A stretch of 64,000 nt of DNA, from contig NZ_BMFK01000001.1 of the NCBI RefSeq assembly GCF_014638355.1, forward strand, positions 1,565,160 to 1,629,159, read 5' to 3'. The notes beneath the pieces are model-generated. The model did no database searches. It saw only the letters and a program-made list of their open reading frames with translations, and was not told the origin of the DNA. The DNA comes from Priestia taiwanensis (GTDB taxonomy: Bacteria; Bacillota; Bacilli; Bacillales; Bacillaceae_G). The translations under genes were made by a program, and so were the position numbers. Below are positions 62,454-64,000 of this stretch, one piece after another (position 1 is the first letter of the stretch; each line of letters opens with the position of its first letter).

Positions 62454-62540
62454 AAGCGGAGTATGTTTCATACACGGAGCGGAGAGTGGCGACTCCTGCG
62501 GGAAGCCTCCACTCGGAGTGCAGTGTGAATCCGTCCGTCT
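62454..62540 (+). repeat. bcr1-like intergenic repeat, internally deleted copy
   Basis: This 87-base element is flanked on both sides by TTTAT (62449-62453 and 62541-62545), the target motif reported for the bcr1 mobile repeat of the B. cereus group. It matches the reverse complement of 1748-1872 over its two ends but lacks about 65 internal bases. Around it GGTTCATCA (62420-62428) and TGATGAACC (62545-62553) form an inverted repeat, possibly an older terminator hairpin into which it inserted or part of the element. Confidence 0.75.
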
Positions 62541-62564
62541 TTTATGATGAACCAAATAATAAGG

Positions 62565-62596
62565 AAGGTTACCATTTAATGATTGGTAACCTTTTG
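62565..62596 (+). terminator. Hairpin with T run
   Basis: AAGGTTACCA and TGGTAACCTT pair around a 9-nt loop followed by TTTTG; it may end the reductase transcript after the repeat. Confidence 0.7.
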
Positions 62597-62696
62597 TTAT
62601 CTCCCCCATTCCATCAACTTTTTAGATATTTATCAACTACTCTTATCCTTCCGTTCCTCCTTTTTTGAATTCGCTTACAAAAAATGTGTATATTTT

Positions 62697-62724
62697 TTGA
62701 ATTTCCCTATATAATGGGTATAAT
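62697..62724 (+). promoter_or_regulatory. Promoter of the 136-residue membrane protein gene
   Basis: TTGAAT (62697-62702) and TATAAT (62719-62724) are 16 bases apart, 47 bases before the start codon. Confidence 0.6.
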
Positions 62725-62770
62725 TAAATTATGAACATTTTGTGAACGTTTTTTAGAAAGGGGTACAAGA

Positions 62771-63181
62771 ATGGTTAAAAAGTGTCTTATTAAATTTGAC
62801 TTTGCTTTTGTTATTATGTTTTGTGCGTGGTTAGGCATCCAATTCATTTGGCACATGTTATTCCAACTCTTCTCAGACTCAACAACGTTGTTTTATACAT
62901 ACATTACTTTCTCATCGGTCTTATTCATTTGGTCTTTATTCTACATGAAAAATTTACGCGGCAAACGTGACTATATGGAAAATAAGTTAGTATTACTTTT
63001 ATTCTTCTATGCGTTATTTAGCATTGCATGGGTTTTTGCGATTAGTATTAGTTTAGTAAACAACTGGTCAACACTACTAGTCACTGCAGAAATTATCGGC
63101 CTTGTGGCGTCACTTGTGCCATTTTTGTACAGTATTTTACGTTTGAAGAAGCTGTATTATTATCAGTTGCGAGTAGTATAA
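62771..63181 (+). CDS. Four-helix membrane protein of unknown function
   Basis: The 136-residue protein has four hydrophobic segments (about 9-33, 40-58, 72-94 and 102-122) and short basic loops. The ATG follows AGAAAGGGG. It is monocistronic with its own promoter and terminator, and the frame is clearly hydrophobic throughout. I recognise no family. Confidence 0.72.
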   Translation: MVKKCLIKFDFAFVIMFCAWLGIQFIWHMLFQLFSDSTTLFYTYITFSSVLFIWSLFYMKNLRGKRDYMENKLVLLLFFYALFSIAWVFAISISLVNNWSTLLVTAEIIGLVASLVPFLYSILRLKKLYYYQLRVV

Positions 63182-63218
63182 AAAAGCGTAGAAGCACCTG
63201 CTTCTACGCTTTTTTTTA
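63181..63218. terminator. Bidirectional terminator
   Basis: AAAAGCGTAGAAGCA and TGCTTCTACGCTTTT pair with a very short loop and eight T, between convergent genes. Confidence 0.9.
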
Positions 63219-64000
63219 TTTCACGTGCACCAATCGATGTGCAAAGTGGTTCGTTGGGCCATGACCACTTCCGATATTCAGTTCATTTTCAATTGCGGAT
63301 TGGATGAACTGCTTTACACGACGCATCGCAACATTTACACTATTTCCTTTCGCTAATTCTGCCGTTAATGCTGCTGCGAATGTGCAGCCGCTACCGTGTG
63401 TTTGAATTGATTCAACACGCTTGCTCTCAAAGGCAACAAACTCACTTCCGTCATATACGTAATCAATAATTGTATCGCCTTGATACGTTGCGTGCCCACC
63501 TTTCATCACAACGTATGTTGGACCAAGCGCACGAATACGCTCTGCCGCTTCTTTGTAATCGTCTAACGATTCAATTTTCATCTCTGCTAATACTTCCGCT
63601 TCTGGAACATTTGGCGTAACGACATACGCTAGTGGCAATAAATGTGTACGAAGTGCTTCAACTGCTTCTTGTTGAAGTAGTGTAGCACCACCTTTTGCAA
63701 TCATGACTGGATCAACGACAACACGCCCCCAGCCAAATTCGTTTATTTTACGAGCTACTAGTGTAATAATCTCACTATTAAATAGCATACCTGTCTTTAA
63801 TGCCTCTGGTGTTAAATCTGCTCCAATTGAGTTCAATTGTTCTTCAATTGCTTCTAGTGACATTGGGTATACACCTTGTACGCCTAGTGTATTTTGGGCT
63901 GTAATTGCTGTAATAGCACTCATGCCGTACACTTCTAATTCTTGAAATGTTTTAATATCCGCTTGAATACCAGCACCACCGCCACAATCTGATCCGGCAA
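63216..64000 (-). CDS. thiD: Hydroxymethylpyrimidine/phosphomethylpyrimidine kinase ThiD (5' end outside window)
   Basis: ThiD phosphorylates HMP and HMP-phosphate in thiamine synthesis. The frame is open to the window edge; only the first few codons are missing. Visible are GSDCGGGAGIQADIKTFQEL near the N-terminus, VVDPVMIAKGG, TPNVPEAE, MKGGHA, THGSGCTFAAALTAELAKG with the anion-hole and catalytic residues, and the end GSGHGPTNHFA. These match B. subtilis ThiD rather than PdxK. No TPP riboswitch can be seen because the upstream region is outside the window. Confidence 0.94.
   Translation of the reverse strand, partial: AGSDCGGGAGIQADIKTFQELEVYGMSAITAITAQNTLGVQGVYPMSLEAIEEQLNSIGADLTPEALKTGMLFNSEIITLVARKINEFGWGRVVVDPVMIAKGGATLLQQEAVEALRTHLLPLAYVVTPNVPEAEVLAEMKIESLDDYKEAAERIRALGPTYVVMKGGHATYQGDTIIDYVYDGSEFVAFESKRVESIQTHGSGCTFAAALTAELAKGNSVNVAMRRVKQFIQSAIENELNIGSGHGPTNHFAHRLVHVK

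Noticed and set aside
62420-62553. GGTTCATCA/TGATGAACC as certain terminal inverted repeats of the bcr1-like element
   Set aside because: They lie outside the left TTTAT flank and are asymmetric relative to it, so they may be a pre-existing hairpin interrupted by the element.
1-64000. tRNA, rRNA or CRISPR arrays
   Set aside because: I saw no cloverleaf-type tRNA sequence, rRNA segment or regularly spaced repeat array on either strand; this was by eye, not by a search tool.

Overview
The window is AT-rich Gram-positive chromosomal DNA from the Bacillus cereus group. The evidence is near-identity to B. subtilis for RNase J1, KtrC-like, ThiD, DapH and the ykyA/ykyB/ykuE-F-I-J-K-L neighbourhood, strong AGGAGG ribosome binding sites, an S-box riboswitch, FadR and CcpA operators, and two copies of an intergenic repeat that fits the B. 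cereus-group bcr1 family. It is mostly core genome. I see no prophage, plasmid, CRISPR, insertion sequence, rRNA or tRNA.

Layout: 1-1.6 kb, end of rnjA. 1.9-5.7 kb, a glycerate/organic-acid block: glycerate kinase and a GntP permease under an adjacent CdaR-type regulator, with a perfect cre site. 5.8-17.8 kb, a methionine block: S-box-controlled metI-metC, a homoserine dehydrogenase, a LysR regulator divergent from a YeiH exporter, then yitJ-metH-DUF1572, which has no S-box but an array of perfect inverted repeats. 17.9-26.5 kb, mixed envelope genes: lipoprotein, CapA-like protein, VTT protein, KtrC-like K+ channel subunit, a four-SH3b NlpC/P60 hydrolase, an L,D-transpeptidase, CotH kinase and a 2H phosphoesterase. 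26.5-30.1 kb, lysine/DAP synthesis (dapH, N-acetyl-DAP deacetylase) with darB, ykuK and ykuJ. 31.3-34.8 kb, a universal stress protein and a serine dehydratase block (EIIC-like membrane protein, sdaAB, sdaAA).

36.5-42.2 kb: a chemoreceptor, a CPPC redoxin, a DUF3993 protein, the degenerate EAL protein YkuI and a class V aminotransferase. 42.4-46.3 kb: three tandem LytR-CpsA-Psr genes, two of which share an unusual promoter built of three GTTACA-like repeats at 11 and 10 bp. 46.4-49.4 kb: an operon of a 25-codon membrane micro-ORF, a Tat-exported metallophosphoesterase, an OmpR-type regulator and a histidine kinase. 49.5-52.1 kb: LysM-CAP protein, fadH with a textbook FadR box, and a second Tat phosphoesterase. 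52.3-57.1 kb: a PNAG-type exopolysaccharide operon (glycosyltransferase, PgaD-like protein, deacetylase) next to a PAS-PAS-GGDEF-EAL protein. 57.3-64 kb: a Pro/Tyr-rich small protein, ykyB, ykyA, a polysaccharide deacetylase, cheV, a holin-like protein, an aldo/keto reductase, a membrane protein and the start-truncated thiD.

Common themes are sulfur amino acid supply and envelope construction (LCP transferases, deacetylases, NlpC/P60, L,D-transpeptidase, DAP synthesis, PNAG), with c-di-GMP proteins (YkuI, GGDEF-EAL) beside the exopolysaccharide and chemotaxis genes. The most novel-looking signals are regulatory DNA: the twin triple-repeat LCP promoters, the yitJ inverted-repeat array, and the micro-ORF/phosphoesterase/two-component operon. 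Their functions are inferred, not shown.
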